Translations under genes and position numbers: made by a program | NCBI GenBank assembly: GCA_003562365.1 | Contig: PWVB01000134.1 | Span: forward strand, 1 to 32,993 | DNA: 32,993 nucleotides | DNA from: Anaerolineae bacterium | GTDB taxonomy: Bacteria > Chloroflexota > Anaerolineae > B4-G1 > SLSP01 | Reading direction: 5' to 3' | Notes under the pieces: model-generated | What the model saw: the letters and a program-made list of their open reading frames with translations, nothing else | The model's database searches: none | What the model was told of the DNA's origin: nothing | Part shown: positions 7,152 through 15,672 of the stretch, in pieces | Numbering within the stretch: the stretch's first letter is position 1 | How the letters are laid out: the number at the start of each line of letters is the position of its first letter

Positions 7152-8398
7152 GCCCGCCTCCCTGAGTGGGGTTGGTCCGATGATAGCTTGTCTCCCAGCA
7201 TCTCGGCGACGGTCTGCATGTCCTTGTCGCCACGCCCGCTGACGTTGACGATGATGAGGGCATCCGCCGGAAGCTGCGGCGCGCGCTTGATGGCCTCGGC
7301 GACGGCATGAGCGCTCTCCAGTGCGGGGATGATGCCTTCAAGCTCACTGAGTCGCTGCAGGGCATCCAGCGCCTCAGCGTCGGTGGCGTAAGTGTAGGCC
7401 GCGCGCGACACCTCGCGCAGCCAGGCGTGTTCGGGGCCCACCGCCGCGTAGTCGAGCCCGGCAGAGATGCTGTCTGTCAGGGCGATCTGACCGTCGGGGT
7501 CCTGCAGGACGTAGGTCTGCGTGCCGTGGAGCACGCCCAGACGGCCTCGCTCCGGATCGGCGAAACGGGCCGCGTGCTGGCCTCCGTCGATCCCGCTGCC
7601 GCCGGCCTCGACGCCTACCATAGCCACAGCTTCGTCGTCCAGAAACGGATGGAAGAGGCCGATGGCGTTAGAGCCGCCGCCGACGCAGGCGATCAGGAGA
7701 TCGGGCAGGCGCCCCTCGGTGGCGAGGATCTGTACCCGGGCTTCCTGACCGATGACCCGCTGGAAATCCCGCACGATCCGTGGGTAGGGGTGGGGCCCTA
7801 GCGCTGAGCCTAGCAGATAGTGGGTGGTGCGTACGTTGGTCACCCAATCGCGGATCGCTTCGTTGATCGCGTCTTTCAGGGTGCAGCTGCCGGCGTCTAC
7901 CGCACGCACCTCGGCCCCCAGCAGCTGCATACGCAGGACGTTGAGCGCTTGGCGTTCGATGTCGGTTGTCCCCATATAGATGACGCACTCGAGGCCCAGG
8001 AGTGCGCAGACGGTGGCGGTAGCTACCCCGTGCTGTCCGGCGCCTGTCTCGGCAACGATGCGCTTTTTTCCCATACGCCGTGCCAGCAGGGCCTGTCCCA
8101 GGGCGTTGTTGATCTTGTGGGCGCCGGTATGTGCCAGGTCCTCGCGTTTCAGATAAATACGCGCGCCGCCCAAAGCATCGCTCAGTCGGTGGGCCGGGGT
8201 AAGCGGCGTAGGCCGGCCGGCGTAGGTTTGGAGCGTCGCATCCAACTCGGCCTGAAAAGCGAGATCGGCGCGGGCTGCATCGTAGGCCGCCTCCAGTTCC
8301 TGAATGGCTGGTGCCAGTATCTCAGGGATGAAGGCGCCGCCAAAGCGACCGTAGTAGGGCCCGTTGGATGGGATGACGGCTGGGTGCGAAGATGACAT
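7148..8398 (-). CDS. trpB: Tryptophan synthase beta chain
   Basis: PLP enzyme that condenses indole with L-serine to L-tryptophan. The 416-aa sequence contains [13 protein letters not shown] with the PLP lysine K95, [12 protein letters not shown] (catalytic Glu region) and [10 protein letters not shown] (phosphate cup). It is the standard TrpB1 form that partners TrpA. The track ORF extends to 8539 into trpF; ATG 8398 has AGAGGAGATCC directly upstream and matches the family N-terminus ([12 protein letters not shown] at residue 15), so it is chosen. There are 13 nt between the trpF stop and this ATG. Confidence 0.97.
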   Translation of the reverse strand: MSSSHPAVIPSNGPYYGRFGGAFIPEILAPAIQELEAAYDAARADLAFQAELDATLQTYAGRPTPLTPAHRLSDALGGARIYLKREDLAHTGAHKINNALGQALLARRMGKKRIVAETGAGQHGVATATVCALLGLECVIYMGTTDIERQALNVLRMQLLGAEVRAVDAGSCTLKDAINEAIRDWVTNVRTTHYLLGSALGPHPYPRIVRDFQRVIGQEARVQILATEGRLPDLLIACVGGGSNAIGLFHPFLDDEAVAMVGVEAGGSGIDGGQHAARFADPERGRLGVLHGTQTYVLQDPDGQIALTDSISAGLDYAAVGPEHAWLREVSRAAYTYATDAEALDALQRLSELEGIIPALESAHAVAEAIKRAPQLPADALIIVNVSGRGDKDMQTVAEMLGDKLSSDQPHSGRRA

Positions 8399-8411
8399 AG
8401 GATCTCCTCTA

Positions 8412-9110
8412 CTAGTTATGATCGGGTGGCTGCCCGGTTGCGCGGACGGCTCGGATAAAGGCGCGCACCCGCTCGTGGTCCTTCCGCTTCTGCTTATGCT
8501 CCACGCCAGTGGAGACATCCTCCACGCCAGTGGAGACATCGACTCCCCACGGCTTGATGTGGGCGATGGCCTCCCCCACGTTTTGGGGTGTGAGCCCGCC
8601 TGCCAGCAGCAGGCGACAGTGTGACGCCAGCCACCGGGCGATAACCAGATCGACGCTCAGCCCCGTACCGCCCTTCTGATGAGGTGCGTAGGCGTCGACA
8701 AGCAGTTGGGGTGCGGATGGGTCGGCCGTCAGCCGGCCACGGCGGTAAGTGGCAAATGCTGTTCGGGCCTCCGAGAGACTCTGGGGGCGGAGCGCCTTGA
8801 ACGCGTAGGGGTAGAGCGCCTCTAATAAGAGCAGAGGCTCGGACCCGTGGAGCTGGACGAAGTCCAGTCCGGCTTGAGCGCGGATGGCGCGGATACGCGC
8901 CTCGGGGCTGTCGACGAAGACCCCCACAAAACGTGGCGCCGTTGCCCCCAGGTCAGCGCGGAGCGCCGCGACGATGGCGCCCGCGGCTTCCGGTGCGATA
9001 TACCGTGGGCTCGGAGGATAGAAGATGAAGCCCAGGAAATCGGCACCGGCATCGCTGGCGCACCGGGCGTCCTCCAGATGGGTGATGCCGCAGATCTTAA
9101 TATAGGTCAT
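8412..9110 (-). CDS. trpF: Phosphoribosylanthranilate isomerase with duplicated phosphate loop
   Basis: Amadori isomerase converting PRA to CdRP. The 232-aa beta/alpha barrel starts [10 protein letters not shown] with the catalytic general base Cys7; LLVDAY holds the general acid Asp139; [12 protein letters not shown] is one half of the phosphate site. The other half, normally a single GVDVSxGVE loop, is duplicated in frame: [14 protein letters not shown] at residues 191-204, caused by a perfect 21-bp tandem repeat. The tail [15 protein letters not shown] matches the usual KD.xkv.xFI ending. ATGA overlap with trpC. The assignment is certain; whether the loop insertion alters activity is unknown. 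Confidence 0.95.
   Translation of the reverse strand: MTYIKICGITHLEDARCASDAGADFLGFIFYPPSPRYIAPEAAGAIVAALRADLGATAPRFVGVFVDSPEARIRAIRAQAGLDFVQLHGSEPLLLLEALYPYAFKALRPQSLSEARTAFATYRRGRLTADPSAPQLLVDAYAPHQKGGTGLSVDLVIARWLASHCRLLLAGGLTPQNVGEAIAHIKPWGVDVSTGVEDVSTGVEHKQKRKDHERVRAFIRAVRATGQPPDHN
8499..8540. repeat. Perfect 2 x 21-bp tandem repeat inside trpF
   Basis: The unit CTCCACGCCAGTGGAGACATC occurs twice in succession (8499-8519 and 8520-8540) with no mismatch. Each unit contains an inverted repeat, CTCCAC-GCCA-GTGGAG. The length keeps the frame and duplicates seven residues (DVSTGVE). A 15-mer in it, CCAGTGGAGACATCC, matches 14 of 15 bases of the 13-bp repeat at 19611-19649 read on the other strand. 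Confidence 0.95.
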
Positions 9111-9946
9111 CGGTCGCCCTTCGGTTCACTCGAAGGCCGGCGGCGGGGCACGGCCTTTCCGGCCCGGACCAGTGCCTGTGCATAGGCACCCGGATCGGCA
9201 GCGGTCACCAGAGCCGTTCCGACCAGCATGGCATCCACGCCGGCGTCGACCAGGCGGGCGACATCGCTGGCGGTGTGGATGCCGCTCTCCGCGACCACGA
9301 TCACCCCTTCCGGGATGCGCGGGCGGAGGGCGAGGGTTGTGTCGAGGCAGACCTCCAGGGTGTGCAGGTTGCGGTTGTTGATCCCGATGGGGGAGGCTCC
9401 TGCCGCGAGCGCGCGCTTTAGCTCGCTGTCATCGTGTACCTCGACGAGCGCCGCCATCCCCAGATCCCTCGCCAGAGCCTGCAGCGTTTGCAGTTCATCA
9501 TCGTCCAGGGCCGCGACAATCAGCAGGATGGCATCGGCACCGACTGCACGGCTTTCGTAGACCTGAAAGGGATCGAGGATGAAATCCTTGCGCAGCACCG
9601 GTACCGGCGTAGCACGCCGGGCGGCGCTCAGGTCATCCAGGCTTCCTCGAAAGAAGCGCGCATCCGTGAGCACGCTCATTGCGCTGGCCCCGTTCACGGC
9701 GTACGCTTCGGCGAGTGCTCTCGCATCGAGCCCGGGGCGCAGAGAGCCTCGGCTGGGTGACGCCCGCTTAATCTCGGCGATCAGCGATACGCCGGGGGCG
9801 CGGAGGGCAGCGCTGAAGTCCCGGTGCGCGTTAAGCGGAGCGGGGAGAGCGGCCTGGGCCTCCCCTCGTCCTGCGGCTTCCTTACGGCGCTGGATCTCCT
9901 GGCGCTTGTGGGCGACGATCCTGTCTAAGACGGTTTCAGCTTGCAT
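9107..9946 (-). CDS. trpC: Indole-3-glycerol phosphate synthase
   Basis: Ring-closing decarboxylation of CdRP to indole-3-glycerol phosphate. The 279-aa TIM barrel contains SLIAEIKRASPSRG (Lys60), VLRKDFILDPFQVYE (catalytic Lys120), ALVEVHDDSEL and GINNRNLHTLEV, and AESGI near residue 215. It overlaps trpF by ATGA and starts 3 nt after trpD. It is not fused to trpF, unlike in E. coli. Confidence 0.97.
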   Translation of the reverse strand: MQAETVLDRIVAHKRQEIQRRKEAAGRGEAQAALPAPLNAHRDFSAALRAPGVSLIAEIKRASPSRGSLRPGLDARALAEAYAVNGASAMSVLTDARFFRGSLDDLSAARRATPVPVLRKDFILDPFQVYESRAVGADAILLIVAALDDDELQTLQALARDLGMAALVEVHDDSELKRALAAGASPIGINNRNLHTLEVCLDTTLALRPRIPEGVIVVAESGIHTASDVARLVDAGVDAMLVGTALVTAADPGAYAQALVRAGKAVPRRRPSSEPKGDR

Positions 9947-9949
9947 AGG

Positions 9950-11011
9950 TCACGCGGCATCCGGGGCCGGTGCTTCGGCCTGCCGGTAGTGCTGGCTCAG
10001 CGCCACGAGGTCCGCCAACTTGGCTGCCGCAGCGCCGCTGTCAAGGCTCTCAGCGGCCTTGGCGATTCCCTCTTCAAGATCGGCCGCGGCACTGCCCACG
10101 GTGAGCGCTGCGGCAGCGTTAAGCAGAACGACATCGCGTCGGGCCCCGTGTTCCGATCCCTCAAGGATTGCGCGGGTGATCCGAGCATTTTCCATTGGTT
10201 CTCCCCCTCGCAAGGCTGCCAAGGGTGCCACGGCAAAGCCAAGTGCCCCCGGATTGAGGTCCTCCGTCACGACCTCGCCGCTTGAGCGGCCCACACCGAA
10301 GTAGCTCACCCGATTCGGGCCGGTGGTCGAGAGCTCGTCGAGGTGCCCGTGGCCGTGCACGACGTAGGCCGCTCTGGATCCCAGTCCCCGGAGCGTCTCC
10401 GCCAGCACTTCGGTCAGGTTCGGGTCGTAGACTCCCAGCAGTTGGGCCTGGGCGCCGGCCGGATTGGTGAGCGGGCCCAGGATGTTGAAGATGGTGCGGA
10501 CGCCCAGTTCGCGGCGGGGGCCGATGGCGTGGCGCATAGCCGGATGGAGTTTGGGGGCGAAAAGGAAGCCGATGCCGACCTCATCGATGCAGGTCGCGAC
10601 CTGGTCTGGGCTGAGCTCAAGGTTGAGCCCCAGGGCCGTGAGGACGTCGGCGCTGCCAGACTTGCTGCTGACGCTGCGGTTGCCGTGTTTGGCGACGCGC
10701 AGCCCGGCACCGGCGACCACAAAGGCGGTGGTGGTGGAGATATTGAAGGTGCCGGCTCGATCACCGCCGGTGCCGCAGGTGTCGATAAGATTCCGGCTCC
10801 GGGGCCTCACTCGAGTGGCCGCCCGGCGCATGGCCCGCGCGCAGCCGGTGATCTCATTCACGGTCTCGCCTTTCGTACGCAGTGCGATCAGGAATCCGGC
10901 GATCTGCGCATCGGTGGCCTGCCCGCCCATCACCTCATCCATGACATTCTCGGCCTCTTCAACGGAGAGCGACCTGCCATCCAACAGCTGTGCGATGGCT
11001 TCGCGGATCAT
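9950..11011 (-). CDS. trpD: Anthranilate phosphoribosyltransferase
   Basis: Transfers the phosphoribosyl group of PRPP to anthranilate. The 353-aa protein has the alpha-helical N-domain ([15 protein letters not shown]), the PRPP loop [17 protein letters not shown] (residues 77-93), and [21 protein letters not shown] for PRPP/anthranilate binding. [12 protein letters not shown] contains the Mg-binding Asp-Glu pair. Its start overlaps the trpG stop (ATGA). The C-terminal Ala/Pro-rich tail (AEAPAPDAA) is slightly extended but unremarkable. Confidence 0.97.
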   Translation of the reverse strand: MIREAIAQLLDGRSLSVEEAENVMDEVMGGQATDAQIAGFLIALRTKGETVNEITGCARAMRRAATRVRPRSRNLIDTCGTGGDRAGTFNISTTTAFVVAGAGLRVAKHGNRSVSSKSGSADVLTALGLNLELSPDQVATCIDEVGIGFLFAPKLHPAMRHAIGPRRELGVRTIFNILGPLTNPAGAQAQLLGVYDPNLTEVLAETLRGLGSRAAYVVHGHGHLDELSTTGPNRVSYFGVGRSSGEVVTEDLNPGALGFAVAPLAALRGGEPMENARITRAILEGSEHGARRDVVLLNAAAALTVGSAAADLEEGIAKAAESLDSGAAAAKLADLVALSQHYRQAEAPAPDAA

Positions 11012-11589
11012 GATGTCCTCCTGGTGGTTTGGTATCTGAGAAAATTCTCTAGTATCGTTTTGCCGTGCTCGGTCAGAATGCTCTCCGGATGGAACTGCAC
11101 CCCTACGACCGGCGCGGTCCGATGCTGCAGTGCCATGATCTCGCCTTCTGTGGTAAAGGCCGTGACCTCTAGCGCGGATGGGAGCGGCTCGTGGACGATG
11201 AGGCTGTGATAGCGCATGCCGCTGAAAGGGCTGGGCACTCCGTCAAAGATAGGGCGTTGTGCGTGGTAGATAGGGCTGGTTTTGCCGTGCATCAGGCGTG
11301 GGGCGGCGCTCACCCGCCCGCCAAAGGCCGTAGCGATGCATTGATGGCCCAGGCAGACGCCCAGGATTGGCGTCGTGGTGTACAGGGCCTGGATGAGCGA
11401 CACTGAGATGCCGCCGTCCTGGGGCGTCCCGGGACCCGGGGAGATGATGACCTGACTGGGGTGTAGGGCATGGACTTCGTCCAGGGTGATTGCGTCGTTG
11501 CGGTGGACCTGCGGGTCGGCCCCCAGCTCGCCTAGGTATTGCACCAGATTGTACGTAAACGAATCGTAGTTATCGATGACCAGTAGCAT
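11008..11589 (-). CDS. trpG: Anthranilate synthase glutamine amidotransferase subunit
   Basis: Supplies ammonia from glutamine to TrpE. The 193-aa class-I glutaminase starts [19 protein letters not shown] and shows the oxyanion loop SPGPGTP, the nucleophile Cys79 in GVCLGHQ, and the His/Glu of the triad in [11 protein letters not shown]. Its ATG overlaps the trpE stop by one base (TAATG). It may also serve PabB if one exists elsewhere, as in other bacteria; nothing here tests that. Confidence 0.96.
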   Translation of the reverse strand: MLLVIDNYDSFTYNLVQYLGELGADPQVHRNDAITLDEVHALHPSQVIISPGPGTPQDGGISVSLIQALYTTTPILGVCLGHQCIATAFGGRVSAAPRLMHGKTSPIYHAQRPIFDGVPSPFSGMRYHSLIVHEPLPSALEVTAFTTEGEIMALQHRTAPVVGVQFHPESILTEHGKTILENFLRYQTTRRTS

Positions 11590-13106
11590 TAGACTCCCTC
11601 CTCTGCCATCGCTATGGCAACGCTCAGCGCCTTCGCCTTGTGCAGCGTCTCCTGATATTCGCGGGTGGGGTCGCTGTCGGCGACGATGCCGGCGCCGGCT
11701 TGTAGATAGGCGGTCTTGCCGCGCATCACGATCGTGCGGATGGTGATGCAGGTATCCATATTGCCGTTGAAGCCAAAATAACCGACGGCGCCGGCGTAGG
11801 GCCCGCGCCGTAGCCCTTCGAGCTCGTCGATGATCTCCATCGCCCGGACCTTGGGGGCGCCGCTGACGGTGCCCGCCGGCAACGTGGCCCGCAGCAAATC
11901 GAAGGCGTCAAGCTCGTCGCGCAGGCGTCCCTCCACATGGCTGACCAGGTGGATCACGTGGGAATAGGTCTCGGTGGTCAACATCTCCGGGATGTGCAGC
12001 GAGCCGAACTCACACACGCGGCCCAGGTCATTGCGGCCCAGATCTACGAGCATCACGTGCTCCGCGTGCTCCTTTGGATCGGCCAGCAGCTCGGCTGCTA
12101 GTGCCTTGTCCTCTGCGGGCGTCTTGCCTCGCGGTCGGGTCCCGGCGATGGGCCGCACCGCCGCGGTGCGGCCCTCCAGACGCACCATAACCTCCGGCGA
12201 TGAGCCGATCAAGCAGGTGGGATCGTCACCACCCAGGTTGAGAAAGAACATGTAAGGTGAGGGATTGATCCGCCGCAGCGCCCGGTAGATGCTGAAGGGT
12301 TCGGCCTCGGTGGGACGGATCAGGCGTTGGGAGAGCACGACTTGGAAGATGTCCCCGGCGCTGATATAGGCCTTCGCGGCGCGGACCGCCGATTCATACG
12401 CAGTCTGGCTCATCGTGGATGTCGGAGCCTGCCCGCTGGGGCCGGGGGCCGCGGATTGAGAGGGAAGGGGGGCCTGAAGACGGGTTTCAAGGGCGTCCAG
12501 GTGGGCCAGCGCCTCATCGTAGGCGCGATCCAGGTCCTGTCCTGAGGCGACGGGCGCATTGGCGATGAGCAGCAGCCGATGCTGCACGTGGTCGAAAACG
12601 ACGAGGGTATCGGTGATCAGGAGATGGAGATCGGGCAGCCCCAGTGGATCGTGCGCCACCCCAGGCAGGCGCTCGAAGAACCGTACCAGATCGTATCCAA
12701 GGTAGCCGACGGCTCCGCCGAAGAAGCGCGGCAGGCCGCCGGTGCCGCCTTGGATCGGCGCGATCGGCTGGTAACGCTTTAGCTCGGCCTTTACCACATC
12801 AAGGGGATCCTCGTGTAGCCCCAGATGGCGGGTCTCGATTCCATTATGGTTGCGCAGTATGACTTTACGTTCCCGTGCGATGATCTGCCGATGGGCGTCG
12901 AAGCCCAGGAACGAGTAGCGCCCGATCTGTTCGGCCCGCTCGACGCTTTCCAGGAGGAAACTAGGCCCCAGCTTCCGCAGTTTGAGATAGACCGAGACTG
13001 GCGTCTCCAGATCGGCCGGCAACGCCCGGATGACGGGTACCAGAGCCCCCTGTGCTGCACTTTCGTAGAATTGATCCCTCGACAGCGTGTGCCTTTGTGG
13101 TGTCAT
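11589..13106 (-). CDS. trpE: Anthranilate synthase component I
   Basis: Converts chorismate to anthranilate with TrpG. The 505-aa protein carries the Trp feedback-inhibition element FLLESVE in the N-domain and, in the catalytic domain, [39 protein letters not shown] and [22 protein letters not shown], plus [16 protein letters not shown]. These are diagnostic of TrpE over PabB in combination with the operon. The track ORF begins at 13166 inside the T-box terminator; ATG 13106 has GGGGAGGAG upstream and is the start. First gene of the operon, under T-box control and probably also feedback inhibition. Confidence 0.97.
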   Translation of the reverse strand: MTPQRHTLSRDQFYESAAQGALVPVIRALPADLETPVSVYLKLRKLGPSFLLESVERAEQIGRYSFLGFDAHRQIIARERKVILRNHNGIETRHLGLHEDPLDVVKAELKRYQPIAPIQGGTGGLPRFFGGAVGYLGYDLVRFFERLPGVAHDPLGLPDLHLLITDTLVVFDHVQHRLLLIANAPVASGQDLDRAYDEALAHLDALETRLQAPLPSQSAAPGPSGQAPTSTMSQTAYESAVRAAKAYISAGDIFQVVLSQRLIRPTEAEPFSIYRALRRINPSPYMFFLNLGGDDPTCLIGSSPEVMVRLEGRTAAVRPIAGTRPRGKTPAEDKALAAELLADPKEHAEHVMLVDLGRNDLGRVCEFGSLHIPEMLTTETYSHVIHLVSHVEGRLRDELDAFDLLRATLPAGTVSGAPKVRAMEIIDELEGLRRGPYAGAVGYFGFNGNMDTCITIRTIVMRGKTAYLQAGAGIVADSDPTREYQETLHKAKALSVAIAMAEEGV

Positions 13107-13142
13107 CTTGTTCTCCTCCCCTTGGATTCCCGACGTTACGAC

Positions 13143-13182
13143 AAAAAAAACGCCCCTCGTCCCCATAGGGACGAGAGGCGTT
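13143..13182 (-). terminator. T-box regulated intrinsic terminator
   Basis: On the minus strand AACGCCTCTCGTCCC (13182-13168) pairs with GGGACGAGGGGCGTT (13163-13149) around a TATG loop, with one T-G wobble, and runs into eight Ts (13150-13143). It lies 36 nt before the trpE start and directly downstream of the T-box sequence, as expected for the alternative OFF structure. Confidence 0.92.
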
Positions 13183-13237
13183 AGGCTTCCCGTGGTGCCA
13201 CCCTGATTGAGCCTGATGTTCCGGGCCTTCCCGGAAC

Positions 13238-13263
13238 AAAAAAATCGCGTCCTGTGACGCGAT
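13238..13263 (-). terminator. Second terminator-like hairpin within the T-box leader
   Basis: On the minus strand ATCGCGTC-ACAG-GACGCGAT (13263-13244) is an 8-bp perfect stem followed by seven Ts (13244-13238). A further perfect hairpin, GTTCCGGG-AAGG-CCCGGAAC (13237-13218), follows at once. The first sits where Stem III of a T-box leader is expected, but its T-tract gives it the form of an intrinsic terminator upstream of the regulated one. Confidence 0.65.
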
Positions 13264-13502
13264 CAGCCAGCTCCACTCTTGCAAGTACAGGCTATGTCAC
13301 ATACGGATTATGCATAACCGATACCCTCAGCCTTGATAACGGCGGCGCTCCCGGCCGGCCCTACCCAGGTCCCCCTGCTCGGGCTGGCAACTCCCCGGCC
13401 CATTCACCCCTGCCGTCTGCGAGTGAGCTCGCACCTCAAGGCCCACCTCTCTGACGCACGTACACGGGCTACTCTTCCGGATCGACGTTATGTCATATTT
13501 GG

Positions 13503-13540
13503 ATTATAGACATCTTACCTGATAATCTGCGACGTGTCAA
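13503..13540 (-). promoter_or_regulatory. Promoter of the trp operon
   Basis: On the minus strand a perfect TTGACA (13540-13535) is followed after 17 nt by TAAGAT (13517-13512). A perfect TATAAT lies at 13508-13503 but would give a 26-nt spacer from the same -35. Either start falls just before the first T-box Stem I bases, consistent with a leader of about 350 nt. Confidence 0.75.
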
Positions 13541-13702
13541 GGTCTCGACGATTCTAATCTTTGTTCACTGCCGGTTTGTCACCCCCAGCATTGTGGGCTA
13601 TGCTACCAGCATGGGCGCCGCTACAGGCGCTGCGGCCTGCGAGCTTGTGCAGGTTGGTTGAGCCGTTGGTGGGATGTGTTAGTCAAGACGGAGGGATCTA
13701 TT

Positions 13703-14227
13703 ATGCCGTTCAACGTCAAAAAGCGTGGGAAGCTGACCTATTATTATCACGGAGAGCATCCGGTGTTGTCATCGCTGGTCACTGAGGAACTGCCCGATGG
13801 GGACCTAAAGATCTCCTTTGCGGGCTTGACGGGCGGGTATTCGGCGAAGGGGGTGCTGGGCCTAGATGAGCTGGTGACGATGGAGCCCGAGCAGGAGATC
13901 CCGCTGGTCTTTAAGAGCTGGGAGCTATGGCTGCAGGAGGCCGGCATCTGCGATTCCCTGGAGGATGTGGACTTCATCGAGGTCCATGCCTTCGGCTGCC
14001 AGCCCAAGTCCCCGAACCCGTTAGTCGATCCGCAGGGTTACGCTGCGGAGCTGGGGCGGTTGCGCAAGGCCTACGCCGAGGCTTATCGGGGCTTCTTCAG
14101 AGACTATCTTCCGAACAACGGAGTACCGGCCCGCTTTACAGTCCACGTGGTCGATGTGCCCGACACAGCGGCCTCGTACGAATTTTACGCGACAGCACTC
14201 TACCAGAGAGCCCTCCAGGAGGACTAG
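13703..14227 (+). CDS. Conserved-looking protein of unknown function, 174 aa
   Basis: I do not recognise a family. ATG 13703 has GGAGGG 7 nt upstream and is preferred over the track start at 13658. The sequence has no signal peptide, no membrane segment and no Cys cluster. It begins MPFNVKKRGKLTYYYHGEHP, has an acidic middle (LDELVTMEPEQEIPLVFKSWELWLQ) and a C-terminal helix with the repeated pattern LGRLRKAYAEAYRGFFRDYL, then a short beta-rich stretch ARFTVHVVDVPD. Codon use looks like its neighbours, supporting a real gene. It is transcribed divergently from the trp operon and lies 119 nt before the amidohydrolase gene on the same strand, so a functional link is possible but untested. Confidence 0.7.
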   Translation: MPFNVKKRGKLTYYYHGEHPVLSSLVTEELPDGDLKISFAGLTGGYSAKGVLGLDELVTMEPEQEIPLVFKSWELWLQEAGICDSLEDVDFIEVHAFGCQPKSPNPLVDPQGYAAELGRLRKAYAEAYRGFFRDYLPNNGVPARFTVHVVDVPDTAASYEFYATALYQRALQED

Positions 14228-14346
14228 ACCTTTGGACGGTTTTACCCTTCCTGGTCCAGCACGGATGGGTGGGGTTGCGGCCGTTGTAAGCATCAAGCGC
14301 TCCAGCCGAGAAACGTTGTACAGTGTGTCGCGAAGGGAGGACGTGC

Positions 14347-15597
14347 GTGGCGAGCAACTCAGAAGACCAACCAACACCGTTTGACCTGCTGCTGAAAGGA
14401 GGGCACGTCATCGATCCCGCCAACGGGATCGATGGGCTCTTCGATGTGGGCGTGAAGGCAGGCAAGATCGTCGGGGTAGCTCCCGATCTCGCTATTGGTG
14501 GGGCGGCTACAATTGTGGATGCCTCCGGCCTGATCGTGACCCCGGGTATCCTGGACATCCACACGCACGTCTATCCCTTCGTGGCGACCGAGACGGCCTA
14601 TGTGGGAGGCGTTGATGCCGACGCCCATCTGCTTGCTTCGGGGGTGACGACGACGGTCGACGCCGGGACCGTTGGCTGGAAGGATTTCCTGAACTTCAAG
14701 GCGCACTACATCGACCGCGCCCAGGTCCGCATTCTGGCCTTTTTGAACATCGCTGCCGGCGGCATGGTTGACGCCGCATCGGAGCAGGATTACCGTGCGA
14801 TGCAGCCGCAGGTCGTTGCGGCGCTCGCCGAAGCCTATCCGGAGGTGATCGTCGGTATCAAGACGGCCCACTATTGGACGCGGCAGCCGTGGGATGTGGA
14901 GCATCCACCGTGGGCTTCGGTAGAACGGGCCGTTGAGGCCGGTGAGCTGTGCGATCGGCCGGTAATGGTCGACTTCTGGCCCCGACCGCCGGAGCGTTCC
15001 TACCCCGACCTGATTCTGAAGAAGCTGCGTCCCGGCGACATCCACACCCACGTCTTTGCGCAGCAGTTTCCTATCATCGATCCGGACGGCAAGGTCTATG
15101 ATCATCTATTCCAGGCCCGTGACCGGGGCGTGATCTTCGATCTGGGCCACGGTGCCGGGAGCTTCTGGTTCCGCAACGCTGTACCCGCGCTGAAGGGTGG
15201 CTTTCCTCCAGACTCCATCAGCACCGACCTGCATATGGGCAACATCAACGGGCCGGTGCTGAGTATGCTGAACACGATGTCCAAATACTTGAGCCTGGGG
15301 ATGCCGCTCCAGGAGGTGATCATGCGTTCCACGGCGGCGCCGGCACGGGAGATCGGACGCCCCGCACTGGGGACGCTGAGTGTTGGCGCCGAGGCCGATA
15401 TCGCCCTGTTCAGGCATCTGAAGGGTACTTTTGGATTCACCGACTGCGGCGGCGCTAGGATGATGGGCACAGAGAAGCTGGCGTGTGCAATGACCTTGAG
15501 GGCCGGCGAGATTGTCTACGATCCGACCGGATTGAGCATGCCAGACTGGGAGCACGCGCCGGCGTCCTACTGGCGTGTACCTGATCTCCAGGCTTGA
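14347..15597 (+). CDS. Amidohydrolase/deacetylase-type metallohydrolase (dihydroorotase-like, EF_0837/AHA_3915 type)
   Basis: A 416-aa TIM-barrel amidohydrolase. Metal ligands appear in order: DIHTHVYPF (HxH, residues 72-74), VGIKTAHYW (probable carboxylated bridging Lys), DIHTHVFAQQF (His), DLGHGAGSFWF (His) and STDLHMGN (Asp). The small flanking beta domain is LLLKGGHVIDPANGIDG at the N-terminus and IALFRHLKGTFGF plus LRAGEIVYD at the C-terminus. Start chosen at GTG 14347 with GGGAGGA 5 nt upstream. Such proteins are often annotated as dihydroorotases but usually occur next to a SelA/DgaE-like PLP enzyme, exactly as here, which suggests hydrolysis of an N-acyl or cyclic amide of an amino acid or amino sugar acid. 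The substrate is unknown. Confidence 0.85.
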   Translation: MASNSEDQPTPFDLLLKGGHVIDPANGIDGLFDVGVKAGKIVGVAPDLAIGGAATIVDASGLIVTPGILDIHTHVYPFVATETAYVGGVDADAHLLASGVTTTVDAGTVGWKDFLNFKAHYIDRAQVRILAFLNIAAGGMVDAASEQDYRAMQPQVVAALAEAYPEVIVGIKTAHYWTRQPWDVEHPPWASVERAVEAGELCDRPVMVDFWPRPPERSYPDLILKKLRPGDIHTHVFAQQFPIIDPDGKVYDHLFQARDRGVIFDLGHGAGSFWFRNAVPALKGGFPPDSISTDLHMGNINGPVLSMLNTMSKYLSLGMPLQEVIMRSTAAPAREIGRPALGTLSVGAEADIALFRHLKGTFGFTDCGGARMMGTEKLACAMTLRAGEIVYDPTGLSMPDWEHAPASYWRVPDLQA

Positions 15598-15672
15598 AAC
15601 ATGGGGGCCGCCGGCGAGCGGAAGCGCTGGCTTCCCCGAGGTTAACGAGCGCTTTCGCAGGAGATGATAAGT

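Larger units (their letters stand above)
13143..13500 (-). promoter_or_regulatory. T-box riboswitch leader (Trp specifier) of the trp operon
   Basis: Read on the minus strand, the 350-nt leader has a Stem I start GGAAGAGTAGCCCG (AGTA loop-E motif), CAGAGAGG (k-turn region), and a 3' specifier side GGGGGACCTGGGTAGGGCCGG. Flanking CCGG/CCGG and CCC/GGG pairing leaves TGG (13367-13365), the Trp codon, exposed in the loop. CCGTTATC closes Stem I. The T-box itself is AGGGTGGCACCACGGG (13204-13189), framed by GGCT/AGCC that close the antiterminator. A terminator with T8 follows. Uncharged tRNA-Trp should stabilise the antiterminator and switch the operon on. TGG as specifier is an inference from the fold and the downstream genes. 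Confidence 0.92.

Noticed and set aside
13261-13500. Trp leader peptide / classical attenuator
   Set aside because: No short ORF with consecutive Trp codons; the region instead matches a T-box leader.
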